Below, one piece after another: positions 1-5,363 of a DNA stretch of 12,217 nucleotides. A program made the translations under genes and the position numbers. Location: NCBI GenBank assembly GCA_900545995.1, contig URBM01000055.1, positions 1-12,217 of the forward strand, given 5' to 3'. This stretch comes from an uncultured Collinsella sp. (lineage in GTDB: Bacteria; Actinomycetota; Coriobacteriia; Coriobacteriales; Coriobacteriaceae). Position 1 is the first letter of the stretch. Each line of letters opens with the position of its first letter. Below the pieces are notes generated by a model. That model was not told the origin of the DNA, did not search any database, and saw only the letters and a program-made list of their open reading frames with translations.

Positions 1-54
1 CCTATGACGTTCTGATTCGTAGTCAGACCCTCTATCCAGCTGAGGTAACGCCGC
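1..54 (-). tRNA. tRNA-Arg(ACG), partial, cut by window edge
   Basis: The 54 bases are identical to 433-486, the 5' part of the complete tRNA-Arg at 410-486. They include the 5' acceptor strand, D-arm, anticodon arm with anticodon ACG, and the variable region into the T-stem. The T-loop and 3' acceptor strand lie beyond the window start, so I cannot tell whether this copy also carries the duplicated 3' end seen at the second copy. It has its own promoter (67-95), so the two copies are probably transcribed separately. Confidence 0.93.
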
Positions 55-66
55 AACGCACGGATT

Positions 67-95
67 ATTATGCACGTGACCCCTCGATGGGTCAA
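67..95 (-). promoter_or_regulatory. Promoter of the first tRNA-Arg
   Basis: On the minus strand a TTGACC -35 box (90-95) and a CATAAT -10 box (67-72) are separated by exactly 17 bases. The -10 box lies 12 bases upstream of the tRNA 5' end at 54. This is a near-consensus housekeeping sigma promoter, as expected for a stable RNA gene. Confidence 0.75.
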
Positions 96-176
96 GCGAC
101 AATTTGGAAAAATTTTACGAAGTGATGATTAAGATACTCGCGCCTCGACCGAGGTTCGAATCCATGCAGCGGTGGC

Positions 177-208
177 ATAAAAGAAAAGCCCCCGTTGCCG
201 GAGGCTTT
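177..208 (-). terminator. Duplicated tRNA-Arg terminator
   Basis: On the minus strand, a 10-bp stem (185-194 with 199-208) with a GCAA tetraloop is followed by a U-rich tract interrupted by one C. It is a near copy of the terminator at 370-399 that follows the intact tRNA-Arg. Here it follows only a 20-base tRNA fragment. Confidence 0.8.
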
Positions 209-218
209 CGATTTCAAT

Positions 219-238
219 TGGTGCGGCGTATAGGATTC
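219..238 (-). pseudogene. tRNA-Arg 3'-end fragment broken in the T-loop
   Basis: Read on the minus strand, this 20-base stretch is the last part of the T-loop, the 3' T-stem strand, the 3' acceptor strand, discriminator A and CCA of tRNA-Arg. It is identical to 410-429 of the intact gene. Upstream of the T-loop break the tRNA sequence is replaced by the 100-bp element at 237-336. It cannot fold as a tRNA and is best read as a duplication relic, as is often left by insertion at tRNA 3' ends. Confidence 0.85.
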
Positions 239-336
239 CGCGTATCCGCTGCGCGGATCCGCACCGGCTTCGCCCGCCTGCCGGCGCGCTCGCCCGCGGG
301 CTAAAAACGCTCCGCGTTTTCTTTACGCTCGCGCCT
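237..336. repeat. 100-bp palindromic tRNA-associated element, copy A
   Basis: This 100-base GC-rich unit aligns without gaps to 5240-5339, with about eight differences by my count. It contains three potential hairpins: ATCCGC/GCGGAT near its left end, CCGGC/GCCGG in the middle, and AAAACGC/GCGTTTT near its right end. Its left end joins the tRNA-Arg 3' fragment inside the T-loop. Beyond its right end lies the motif AGGTTCGAATCC (343-354), an inverted copy of the T-arm of the adjacent tRNA-Arg. No coding potential is evident. It resembles a REP-like or small non-autonomous mobile unit, but I know of no named family to which I can assign it. Confidence 0.8.
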
Positions 337-429
337 CGACCGAGGTTCGAATCCATGCAGTGGCGGCATAAAAGAAAAGCCCCCGTCGCCGGAGGCTTTC
401 AATTTCAATTGGTGCGGCGTATAGGATTC
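328..429. repeat. 102-bp direct repeat, copy 2 (contains the intact tRNA-Arg 3' end)
   Basis: This is the partner of 137-238. Read on the minus strand it runs from inside the T-loop of the intact tRNA-Arg, through CCA and the terminator, into the right flank of the 100-bp element. One of the four substitutions changes the terminator loop from GCAA to GCGA, both GNRA tetraloops. The two repeats overlap the element ends only slightly. Confidence 0.9.
370..399 (-). terminator. tRNA-Arg rho-independent terminator
   Basis: On the minus strand, the stem 376-385 paired with 390-399 (10 bp, one G-U) closes a GCGA tetraloop and is followed by a U-rich tract. It begins 11 bases after the encoded CCA of tRNA-Arg. 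Confidence 0.85.
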
Positions 430-486
430 GAACCTATGACGTTCTGATTCGTAGTCAGACCCTCTATCCAGCTGAGGTAACGCCGC
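410..486 (-). tRNA. tRNA-Arg(ACG)
   Basis: A complete 77-base cloverleaf including encoded CCA (minus strand of 410-412). The acceptor stem GCGGCGT pairs perfectly with ACGCCGC. The anticodon loop CTACGAA gives anticodon ACG, expected to be deaminated to ICG and to read CGU, CGC and CGA. The T-arm is ATAGG-TTCGAAT-CCTAT. The visible part of the copy at 1-54 is identical. Its 3' end has been partly duplicated at 219-238. Confidence 0.97.
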
Positions 487-498
487 AGCGCAAGACAT

Positions 499-527
499 AT
501 AAAACCACTTTAGTTCATTAGAGTCAA
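499..527 (-). promoter_or_regulatory. Promoter of the second tRNA-Arg
   Basis: On the minus strand a TTGACT -35 box (522-527) and a TTTTAT -10 box (499-504) are 17 bases apart, with the -10 box 12 bases before the tRNA 5' end. The leader differs from that of the first copy, so the promoters are not recent duplicates. Confidence 0.7.
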
Positions 528-565
528 GCAAAATCTCAAACTTTTTTCGCGCGGGCCGCAATTTG

Positions 566-943
566 TCACGCTGCACCACGAGCATCAGCGCTTTTCGTAC
601 GATCGATTGGCTTTTCGATCACATCGAACCCGACGCCAAGCTCCCCCAGAAGCGACCGCACCCGTTGGGCACAGTCGTAGTCGGCAAACGAAATGCTCAG
701 CATTCGGGCCACCTGATTAGAAGATCCAACGCCATAGAAGTGCTCAAGGACAACAAGCGCCTCATGCGCCACAAACGTCTCGACCACATGCGGCGACTCC
801 TCATAGCACCATTGCGTCAATGGTCCCTCACTCGTCTGCCGAACCACCAGGCCACCCATGCCAGACGGCTCACACGTTACAAGCAGGTACTCCCCACCCT
901 CGTCGCTCTCAAACAAAACCACCCGATCATCAAACAGCTCCAT
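566..943 (-). CDS. Hypothetical protein, 125 residues
   Basis: I do not recognise this protein. The ATG at 943 is preceded by a good ribosome binding site (AAAGGGGA, about five bases upstream). The product is 125 residues, acidic in its first half, with no signal peptide or membrane segment. Residues 40-70 are rich in Glu, His and hydrophobic residues and include GGLVVRQ earlier and a run ending FYGVG. The C-terminus (about 80-110) looks alpha/beta, and the tail is basic and probably disordered. It stands alone between tRNA-Arg and serS with the same orientation as serS but beyond the serS terminator. A LexA-like box lies 61-72 bases upstream of the start, so damage-inducible expression is possible. 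No terminator is obvious after its stop. Confidence 0.7.
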   Translation of the reverse strand: MELFDDRVVLFESDEGGEYLLVTCEPSGMGGLVVRQTSEGPLTQWCYEESPHVVETFVAHEALVVLEHFYGVGSSNQVARMLSISFADYDCAQRVRSLLGELGVGFDVIEKPIDRTKSADARGAA

Positions 944-1003
944 CGCGTCCCCTTTCTCTCGCTCTTATTTAGCAAAAGCATAACAGGTAGATAGCTGTAT
1001 ACA

Positions 1004-1015
1004 GAACAGTTGTTC
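1004..1015. promoter_or_regulatory. Candidate LexA (SOS) box
   Basis: The sequence GAACAGTTGTTC has the GAAC-N4-GTTC form of the Gram-positive LexA box (consensus around CGAAC-N4-GTTCG); one flank also matches (G at 1016). It lies between the serS terminator and the start of the 125-residue gene, in the leader where a promoter must be. Eight fixed positions will occur by chance many times in a genome, so this is a candidate only. A second palindrome, CTGTATACAG, lies next to it (995-1004). Confidence 0.35.
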
Positions 1016-1069
1016 GTGTGTTTTCTATTGAGCTGTCCGCACGGCATGGTATGGACCTGCGCACGAAAT

Positions 1070-1093
1070 AGGGCGCCCCCGAAGGAGCGCCCT
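1070..1093 (-). terminator. serS terminator hairpin
   Basis: AGGGCGC at 1070 pairs with GCGCCCT ending at 1093, with a further CC/GG step around a CGAA/TTCG loop. On the minus strand it starts 23 bases after the serS stop. The U-tract after it is weak (ATTTCG), so termination may be incomplete or need Rho. Confidence 0.6.
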
Positions 1094-1116
1094 TGCATAT
1101 CCCCTATGCAGCCAAG

Positions 1117-2400
1117 TTACGCGACCGGCTCGATCTTCTCGAGACCGCCCATGTAAGGACGCAGAACCTCGGGGATCGTGATGGTGCCGTCGGCGTTCTG
1201 GTAGTTCTCCAGAATGGCAGCCATGGTACGACCAGCCGGCAGGCCGGAGCCGTTAAGGGTGTGCAGGTAACGCGAGCCCTTGAAGTTCTCGGGGTCGCGG
1301 TACCTGATGTTGGCGCGGCGGGCCTGGAAGTCGCCGCAGTTGGAGCAGGAGCTGATCTCCTTGTAGGCGTTGTAGCTCGGCAGCCAGACCTCGACGTCGT
1401 AGGTCTGACGGGCAGAGAAGCCCAAGTCGCCGGTGCACAGGCTAATCACGCGATACGGAAGGCCCAGCTGCTGCAGCAGGTACTCGGCCTCGGCGGTCAT
1501 GCTCTCGAGCTCCTCGTCGGACTCCTCCGGCTTAGCGAACTTGACCATCTCGACCTTGTCGAACTCGTGCTGACGGATGATGCCGCGGGTGTCGCGACCG
1601 GCGGAACCGGCCTCCTCGCGGAAGCAGGGGGTGAAGGCGGTGTAGCGGCGCGGCAGGGTGTCGGCGTCGAGGACCTCGCCGGCGTGCAGGTTGGTGAGCA
1701 CGACCTCGGCGGTGGGGATCAGGAAGTTGTCGCCCGAGACGTGATAGGCGTCGTCCTCGAACTTGGGCAGCTGACCCGTGCCAAACATGGTCTGACGCTT
1801 GACGACGATGGGCGGCCACCACTCCTTAAAACCACGGCTGGTGTGCGTATCGAGGAAGAAGTTGATGAGGGCGCGCTCCAGGCGGGCGCCGGCGCCACCG
1901 AGAACGGTAAAACGGCTGCCGGAGAGCTTGTTGCCGCGCTCGAAGTCGAGGATGTCCAGATCGGTGCCCAGATCCCAATGCGGCTTAAAGTCGAAGTCGA
2001 ACTCGCGCGGGGTGCCCCAACGACGGCGCTCAATATTCTCGTCCTCGTCCTTGCCGTACGGCGTGGCCTCGCAAGGAATGTTGGGCAGGTGAGCCATGAA
2101 GTCGTACTGCTCCTGCTCGAGAGCAGTACGGCGCTCGGCCAGACCGTCAATCTTCTCGTTGACGGCGCGCACGGCCTCCTTGGCGGCCTCGGCCTCGTCC
2201 TTCTTGCCCTCCTTCATCAGGGCGCCGATCTTCTTGGACTCGGCGTTGCGCGTAGCCTGGAGCTCCTCGACCTCGGTGATGACGGCACGGCGCTCGTCGT
2301 CGAGCTCAAAGAACTTCTCGCGATCCCAAGACGTCTGGCGGTTAGCCATGGCGACATCGATGGCATCGGGGTTCTCGCGAACAAACTTGATATCAAGCAT
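1117..2400 (-). CDS. serS: Seryl-tRNA synthetase
   Basis: This enzyme charges tRNA-Ser (and tRNA-Sec where present) with serine in the cytoplasm, as a class II synthetase homodimer. The 427-residue product has the usual bacterial length. Residues 27-100 form the charged N-terminal coiled-coil arm that grips the long variable arm of tRNA-Ser. The serine/adenylate loop TAE is at 230-232, motif 2 starts at FREEAGSAG (260-268) and ends RQHEF (276-280), and motif 3 is NGSGLPAGRT (383-392). I chose the ATG at 2400 over an in-frame ATG at 2427 because GGAGGA sits just upstream and the product then starts MLDIKFVREN, the typical SerRS start. It has its own promoter and no T-box leader: the leader is too short and has no T-box core. 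Confidence 0.97.
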   Translation of the reverse strand: MLDIKFVRENPDAIDVAMANRQTSWDREKFFELDDERRAVITEVEELQATRNAESKKIGALMKEGKKDEAEAAKEAVRAVNEKIDGLAERRTALEQEQYDFMAHLPNIPCEATPYGKDEDENIERRRWGTPREFDFDFKPHWDLGTDLDILDFERGNKLSGSRFTVLGGAGARLERALINFFLDTHTSRGFKEWWPPIVVKRQTMFGTGQLPKFEDDAYHVSGDNFLIPTAEVVLTNLHAGEVLDADTLPRRYTAFTPCFREEAGSAGRDTRGIIRQHEFDKVEMVKFAKPEESDEELESMTAEAEYLLQQLGLPYRVISLCTGDLGFSARQTYDVEVWLPSYNAYKEISSCSNCGDFQARRANIRYRDPENFKGSRYLHTLNGSGLPAGRTMAAILENYQNADGTITIPEVLRPYMGGLEKIEPVA

Positions 2401-2457
2401 TAGATCCTCCGGCGATATACATTCCATTTAGGTTGCAACCTTGTACATGTATGGGCA

Positions 2458-2487
2458 AGTATATACTTATGAGCGTTTACGACCCAA
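2458..2487 (-). promoter_or_regulatory. serS promoter with palindromic -10 region
   Basis: On the minus strand a TTGGGT -35 box (2482-2487) and a TATACT -10 box (2458-2463) are 18 bases apart. The -10 lies in the perfect 12-base palindrome AAGTATATACTT (2457-2468), so the plus strand also carries TATACT (2462-2467). On the plus strand TTGTAC at 2441-2446 is 15 bases upstream, a short spacing. One region may thus drive serS leftward and the small membrane protein gene rightward. Confidence 0.5.
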
Positions 2488-2511
2488 CTCAACTACGCAA
2501 GAAGGCACCCA

Positions 2512-2685
2512 ATGGACGCAGTTTTTTCCTTTTTGTTTGGCACCCGCACCGGTTTTGCCATCCTTTTCGCCGGCGGCATCCTGTTATTTGCGATTCTTGC
2601 CTTTGTAATGGAGAAGCGTACCCATAAGATGTACGTCGACCGCGGACCCAAGTCCGAGGATGAGGAAGACAGCTTCTGGGACTAA
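2512..2685 (+). CDS. Small membrane protein, 57 residues
   Basis: A short ORF on the plus strand, opposite to every other protein gene here. The ATG at 2512 follows AAGAAGG with a spacing of six. The product has one clear membrane helix (about residues 13-33, rich in Phe, Ile, Leu, Ala and Gly), then a basic patch (MEKRTHK, 33-39), and a strongly acidic C-terminal tail ending DSFWD. The basic patch after the helix suggests that the C-terminal tail is cytoplasmic. It runs divergently from serS and ends at a strong terminator (2737-2779). I recognise no family; the codon pattern, ribosome binding site, helix and terminator together argue that it is real. It could be a regulator or stabiliser of a larger membrane complex, but nothing here names a partner. 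Confidence 0.7.
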   Translation: MDAVFSFLFGTRTGFAILFAGGILLFAILAFVMEKRTHKMYVDRGPKSEDEEDSFWD

Positions 2686-2689
2686 CCTG

Positions 2690-2838
2690 CCAAAAAGGGA
2701 CAGGTTTATTTTGGTCTGTTTTATCTGGGCAAACGCAAGCGCCCCGCAACTGGAATTGAGCCAGTTGCGGGGCGCTTTTCGCTAAAAGGACAAAACCGCA
2801 GAAAATACCTGCCAAAAATAAACCCGTCCTTTTTTTGG
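2690..2838. repeat. Nested palindrome between convergent genes
   Basis: Two similar blocks, 2690-2714 and 2812-2838, are inverted relative to each other. Each starts CCAAAAA and ends TTTTGG, and inside each is the motif GGAC(A/G)GGTTTATTTT in opposite orientation. They flank the perfect hairpin at 2737-2777. Further weak pairing (TCTGTTTTATC against GACAAAACCGCAGA) lies between. The segment spans nearly all the space between the stop of the 57-residue gene and the stop of proC. It may be a bidirectional terminator or an extragenic repeat. Confidence 0.6.
2737..2779 (+). terminator. Strong terminator after the 57-residue gene
   Basis: A perfect 17-bp stem (2737-2753 with 2761-2777) with a seven-base loop, followed by TT and C on the plus strand. 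It is nearly symmetric, so it may also help stop transcription leaving proC on the minus strand, although the minus side lacks a U-tract. Confidence 0.75.
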
Positions 2839-2844
2839 TCGGTT

Positions 2845-3615
2845 TTACTGGAGAGTTGCGTCGATTGCCTTGACCAGGGCGCTGCGCATGCCAGCGTCCT
2901 CGAGCGCAACGACGCCCTTGATGGTGGCACCACCGGGCGAGCATACGGCATCCTTCATCGCCGCAGGATGCTGGCCAGTTGCAAGCTGCAGCTTTGCCGT
3001 ACCTAGCACCATCTGGCTCACAATGCGATAGGCATCGGCACGCGGGATACCGTGCTTGACCGCCGCATCGCCCAGGGCCTCGATTGCCATGGCGACAAAT
3101 GCCGGAGCGCAACCACCCACCGTGCCGCCCACAAACAGCAGGCTCGTATCGAGCTCGACCACCGCACCGAGTTTGCCAAGCAGATCAAGCACCACGGCGC
3201 TCTGCTCATCACTAAGCGTGGAAGCCTTCTCGCAAGCGATGACGCCCTCGCCCACCGAAACCGGTGTGTTGGGCACCGTCGAGATATGCGCGACGCCCGG
3301 CAGGACCTGCTCCCACTTGGCACTGTCCCAGGTCCAGGCAACCGACAGAACGACCTTTTTGGCAAGAGCATCCTTGAGCGGGGCGAATACCTTCTCGATC
3401 ATGTACGGTTTGACCGCAGCGACCACGATATCGGATGCGGCGACAACCTCGGCGGCATCGTGGCAGGCGACCATGCCGCGCGCCTCGCAGCGCTCAACCA
3501 GTGCGTCGTAGCGACCCGCGCAGGCGCACATGTCGCTCGCAGCTACACCGGCAGCGATCCAGCCATCGGCCATAGCGCTCGCCATATTGCCAAAACCGAC
3601 AAATCCAATCTTCAT
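2845..3615 (-). CDS. proC: Pyrroline-5-carboxylate reductase
   Basis: This enzyme reduces 1-pyrroline-5-carboxylate to proline with NAD(P)H, the last step of proline synthesis. The 256-residue product is slightly shorter than the usual 265-280. It opens with the Rossmann motif GFGNMA (7-12); AVKP (67-70) and VPNTP (114-118) follow. The C-terminal dimerisation domain has the family signature from KDAVCSPGGATIKG (221-234) into ALEDAG. The usual SGSGPAY segment reads GGCAPAF (167-173), a mild divergence. The ATG at 3615 has AGAGGA about ten bases upstream, a little far. It lies 73 bases after rlmH in the same direction and is probably the last gene of the SPFH-rlmH-proC transcript. Its stop codon lies just beyond the edge of the nested palindrome. 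Confidence 0.93.
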   Translation of the reverse strand: MKIGFVGFGNMASAMADGWIAAGVAASDMCACAGRYDALVERCEARGMVACHDAAEVVAASDIVVAAVKPYMIEKVFAPLKDALAKKVVLSVAWTWDSAKWEQVLPGVAHISTVPNTPVSVGEGVIACEKASTLSDEQSAVVLDLLGKLGAVVELDTSLLFVGGTVGGCAPAFVAMAIEALGDAAVKHGIPRADAYRIVSQMVLGTAKLQLATGQHPAAMKDAVCSPGGATIKGVVALEDAGMRSALVKAIDATLQ

Positions 3616-3688
3616 ATCTCATAGTCCTCTCAGACACGCTCTTCAAAACGAAAGCTATTGTCCCACGCCATTGTTTCGTATTGCCGAC

Positions 3689-4159
3689 CTATTTGTGATA
3701 CGGCTCGCCACGGCTGATCTTGCAGGCGCGGTAGATTTGCTCCAGCAGCACCACGCGCGCCAAGTTATGCGGCAAGGTAATGCGTCCAAAGCTGAGCATC
3801 TCGTCGGCGCGGGCGCGCACCTCATCGCTCACGCCGTCCGAACCGCCAATCACAAAGGCGATGTCGCTGCTGCCTCGCAGCATAAGATCGTCGAGCCTCG
3901 CCGAGAGCTCCTCACTCGAACGCTCCTTGCCCTCGATAGCCAGCAGGATCACATGCGCTCGAGACGGCAATGCAGCAAGAATTGCCGCCCCCTCCTTGTC
4001 GCGCGCGGCATCCACGCCGCCCGCCTTAGCCGGGTCGATATCGGCCACCTCGCGGATATCCACCTTGGCATAGGCGCCTAGGCGCTTGGTGTACTCAGCG
4101 CACGCGTCCTTCCAAAAGCGCTCCTTGAGCTTACCGACGCAAACGACGGTGTATTTCAC
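3689..4159 (-). CDS. rlmH: 23S rRNA pseudouridine-1915 N3-methyltransferase
   Basis: RlmH is a small SPOUT-class methyltransferase that uses S-adenosylmethionine to methylate pseudouridine 1915 in helix 69 of 23S rRNA, on assembled ribosomes. The 156-residue product matches the family length. The methyl-donor pocket FVIGGSDG (102-109) is followed by SFGRITLPHNLAR (123-135), EQIYRA (140-145), and the invariant C-terminus GEPYHK. The start is GTG at 4159; its ribosome binding site GAAGGAG overlaps the last codons and stop of the upstream SPFH gene, six bases away, so the two are probably translationally coupled. The orientation and spacing place it second in the operon. Confidence 0.97.
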   Translation of the reverse strand: MKYTVVCVGKLKERFWKDACAEYTKRLGAYAKVDIREVADIDPAKAGGVDAARDKEGAAILAALPSRAHVILLAIEGKERSSEELSARLDDLMLRGSSDIAFVIGGSDGVSDEVRARADEMLSFGRITLPHNLARVVLLEQIYRACKISRGEPYHK

Positions 4160-4165
4160 GCGCGT

Positions 4166-5104
4166 CTACTCCTTCGAATCGTTTTGAACTTTGCCGGCGG
4201 TCAGCATCTGCTCGAACATAGAGGCCGACTGCGAGAAGTCGCTCGGCAGCACGACCGTCGAGGTTTTACCCGTGCGAGCAAACTCCGTCATCATCTCGGA
4301 CCACTGCGTAAACATGAACAGTTGGTTGGCCTCGTCATTGCCGACACCCGTCTCCTGGATGATCTCGAGCGAATCTTTGATACCCAGTGCGATGGCCTTG
4401 CGCTGGTTGGCGATGCCCTCGCCCGCCTTTTCCATAGCCTCGGCCTCGGCGGTCGCCTCGGTGACGCGCTTGATGCGGTCGGCCTCGGCGAGCTCCTGTG
4501 CCGCAGCGCGCTTGCGCTGGGCGGCGTTGATGTCGTTCATGGAGTTCTCGACCTCGGTCGGCAGTGCGATTTTGGTGATGAGCGTCGACACGAGGGTGAA
4601 GCCGTAGGCGGCCATCTGCTCGGAAACGGTAGCGTTGACATCCTTGGCGATGTCATCCTTCTTGGCAAAGACCTCGTCGAGTGTGTAGACGGGAATCGAA
4701 GAGCGCAGGGCGTCGGTGATGAAGTCACGCATCTGGTCGACGGGCTCCTGCAGCATGTAGTAGCTCTTGTAGATACCCGAATCTGCCGGGCCGGCGCCCA
4801 TGTCATAGCTCACGTGGTACTGAGCAGAGACCTCAAGGCCGATGGTCACGTTGTCCTGGGTCTTAACGTCGATGCCAAAACCGTTTTTCATGGTGCGCAG
4901 ACTCACCGTGGCGGCTTTGCGGTCAATCACGGGCACCTTCATGTGGAAGCCCGCGTTGACGATGCGGTTAAACTTGCCCAGACGCTCGATGATCACGGCA
5001 TGCTGCTGTTCAACGACATAGCAGGCGTTGGGAAGCAATAACAACAAAATGATGATGGGAATCAAAAGGCTGGTAAGGGCGGCGATGATACCGGACAACA
5101 GCAT
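4166..5104 (-). CDS. SPFH/band 7 membrane protein
   Basis: A 312-residue SPFH (stomatin, prohibitin, flotillin, HflK/C) family protein. Residues 4-24 form a single N-terminal membrane helix. The SPFH domain follows, from VVEQQHAVIIERLGKF (30-45) through the NVTIGLEVSAQYHV strand region. An Ala/Glu/Arg-rich coiled coil (about 190-240) precedes a final segment rich in Met and Phe. Such proteins build large membrane-bound cages that organise lipids or control proteases; the client here cannot be told from sequence. I chose the ATG at 5104 because AGAGGAG lies just upstream; an in-frame ATG at 5125 has no such site. It heads the operon with rlmH and proC. No convincing promoter is visible between it and the duplicated tRNA-Leu fragment. 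Confidence 0.9.
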   Translation of the reverse strand: MLLSGIIAALTSLLIPIIILLLLLPNACYVVEQQHAVIIERLGKFNRIVNAGFHMKVPVIDRKAATVSLRTMKNGFGIDVKTQDNVTIGLEVSAQYHVSYDMGAGPADSGIYKSYYMLQEPVDQMRDFITDALRSSIPVYTLDEVFAKKDDIAKDVNATVSEQMAAYGFTLVSTLITKIALPTEVENSMNDINAAQRKRAAAQELAEADRIKRVTEATAEAEAMEKAGEGIANQRKAIALGIKDSLEIIQETGVGNDEANQLFMFTQWSEMMTEFARTGKTSTVVLPSDFSQSASMFEQMLTAGKVQNDSKE

Positions 5105-5185
5105 GGTCTCTCCTCTGATAGGCACACGTTGGCACTAGGATACCCGCACGAAGCAGCAACGTGACATCAACAAGAGGCCCATAAC

Positions 5186-5211
5186 AAAAAGCTCCCATTG
5201 CTGGGAGCTCT
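5186..5211 (-). terminator. Duplicated tRNA-Leu terminator
   Basis: The 8-bp stem AGCTCCCA (5190-5197) with TGGGAGCT (5202-5209), with a GCAA tetraloop on the minus strand, followed by five U. It copies the terminator at 5374-5400 but follows only a tRNA fragment. Confidence 0.78.
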
Positions 5212-5220
5212 TTCAATCAA

Positions 5221-5238
5221 TGGTGCGGGCGAAAGGAC
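5221..5238 (-). pseudogene. tRNA-Leu 3'-end fragment broken in the T-loop
   Basis: Read on the minus strand, this is the last two T-loop bases, the 3' T-stem strand, the 3' acceptor strand, discriminator A and CCA, identical to 5410-5427. The break with the intact gene falls inside the T-loop, the same tRNA position as in the tRNA-Arg fragment at 219-238. The 100-bp element follows. Confidence 0.85.
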
Positions 5239-5239
5239 G

Positions 5240-5339
5240 TCCGCGTATCCGCTTCGCGGATCCGCACCGGCTTCGGCCGCCTGCCGGCGTCCTCGCCAGC
5301 TCGCTAAAAACGCTCCGCGTTTTCTTTACGCTCGCTCCT
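5240..5339. repeat. 100-bp palindromic tRNA-associated element, copy B
   Basis: The second copy of the unit at 237-336, the same length and in the same orientation relative to its tRNA. The three hairpin stems are conserved; the differences cluster in hairpin loops and in the variable stretch around 5290-5303. To its left is the tRNA-Leu fragment; to its right, AGGTTCAAGTCC (5344-5355) is an inverted copy of the tRNA-Leu T-arm, within the hairpin TCACAGG/CCTGTGA. The T-arm copy carries the Leu-specific loop (TTCAAGT), whereas at copy A it carries the Arg-specific loop (TTCGAAT). Confidence 0.8.
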
Positions 5340-5363
5340 TCACAGGTTCAAGTCCCTGTGATG

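Larger units (their letters stand above)
137..238. repeat. 102-bp direct repeat, copy 1 (tRNA-Arg 3' end, terminator, right flank)
   Basis: This segment matches 328-429 over 102 positions without gaps, with four substitutions by my count. Read on the minus strand it holds the tRNA-Arg 3' end from inside the T-loop, the encoded CCA, the rho-independent terminator, and a flank carrying an inverted T-arm motif (AGGTTCGAATCC on the plus strand, 152-163). It lies on the far side of the 100-bp element, so the element sits between direct repeats that contain the tRNA 3' end. Confidence 0.9.
5176..5238. repeat. Direct repeat with tRNA-Leu 3' end and terminator, distal copy
   Basis: These 63 bases match 5364-5427 with one single-base indel in the A-run and two substitutions. 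On the minus strand they comprise the tRNA-Leu 3' end from inside the T-loop, CCA, the terminator and a short tail (GGCCCATAAC on the plus strand). The arrangement repeats that of the tRNA-Arg locus at 137-429. Confidence 0.88.

Noticed and set aside
152..163. T-arm motif on the plus strand as part of a plus-strand tRNA
   Set aside because: Neither this copy nor the ones at 343-354 and 5344-5355 has a proper T-stem with an acceptor, D-arm and anticodon arm around it.
137..429. CRISPR array or tandem satellite
   Set aside because: Only two copies, 102 bp long, containing a tRNA end and a terminator; no array of short repeats with spacers.
563..994. Plus-strand frame of 143 codons opposite the 125-residue gene
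   Set aside because: No ribosome binding site, and the product is basic and irregular. The minus-strand frame has a good site and normal composition.
1093..2403. Long plus-strand frame of 436 codons opposite serS
   Set aside because: It is the mirror of serS, a product of high GC; it is low-complexity Val/Leu/Gly-rich, and the minus strand encodes a full SerRS with all class II motifs.
2401..2500. T-box riboswitch before serS, and similarly before metG
   Set aside because: The leaders are too short and I see no T-box core (AGGGTGGNACCGCG) or antiterminator.
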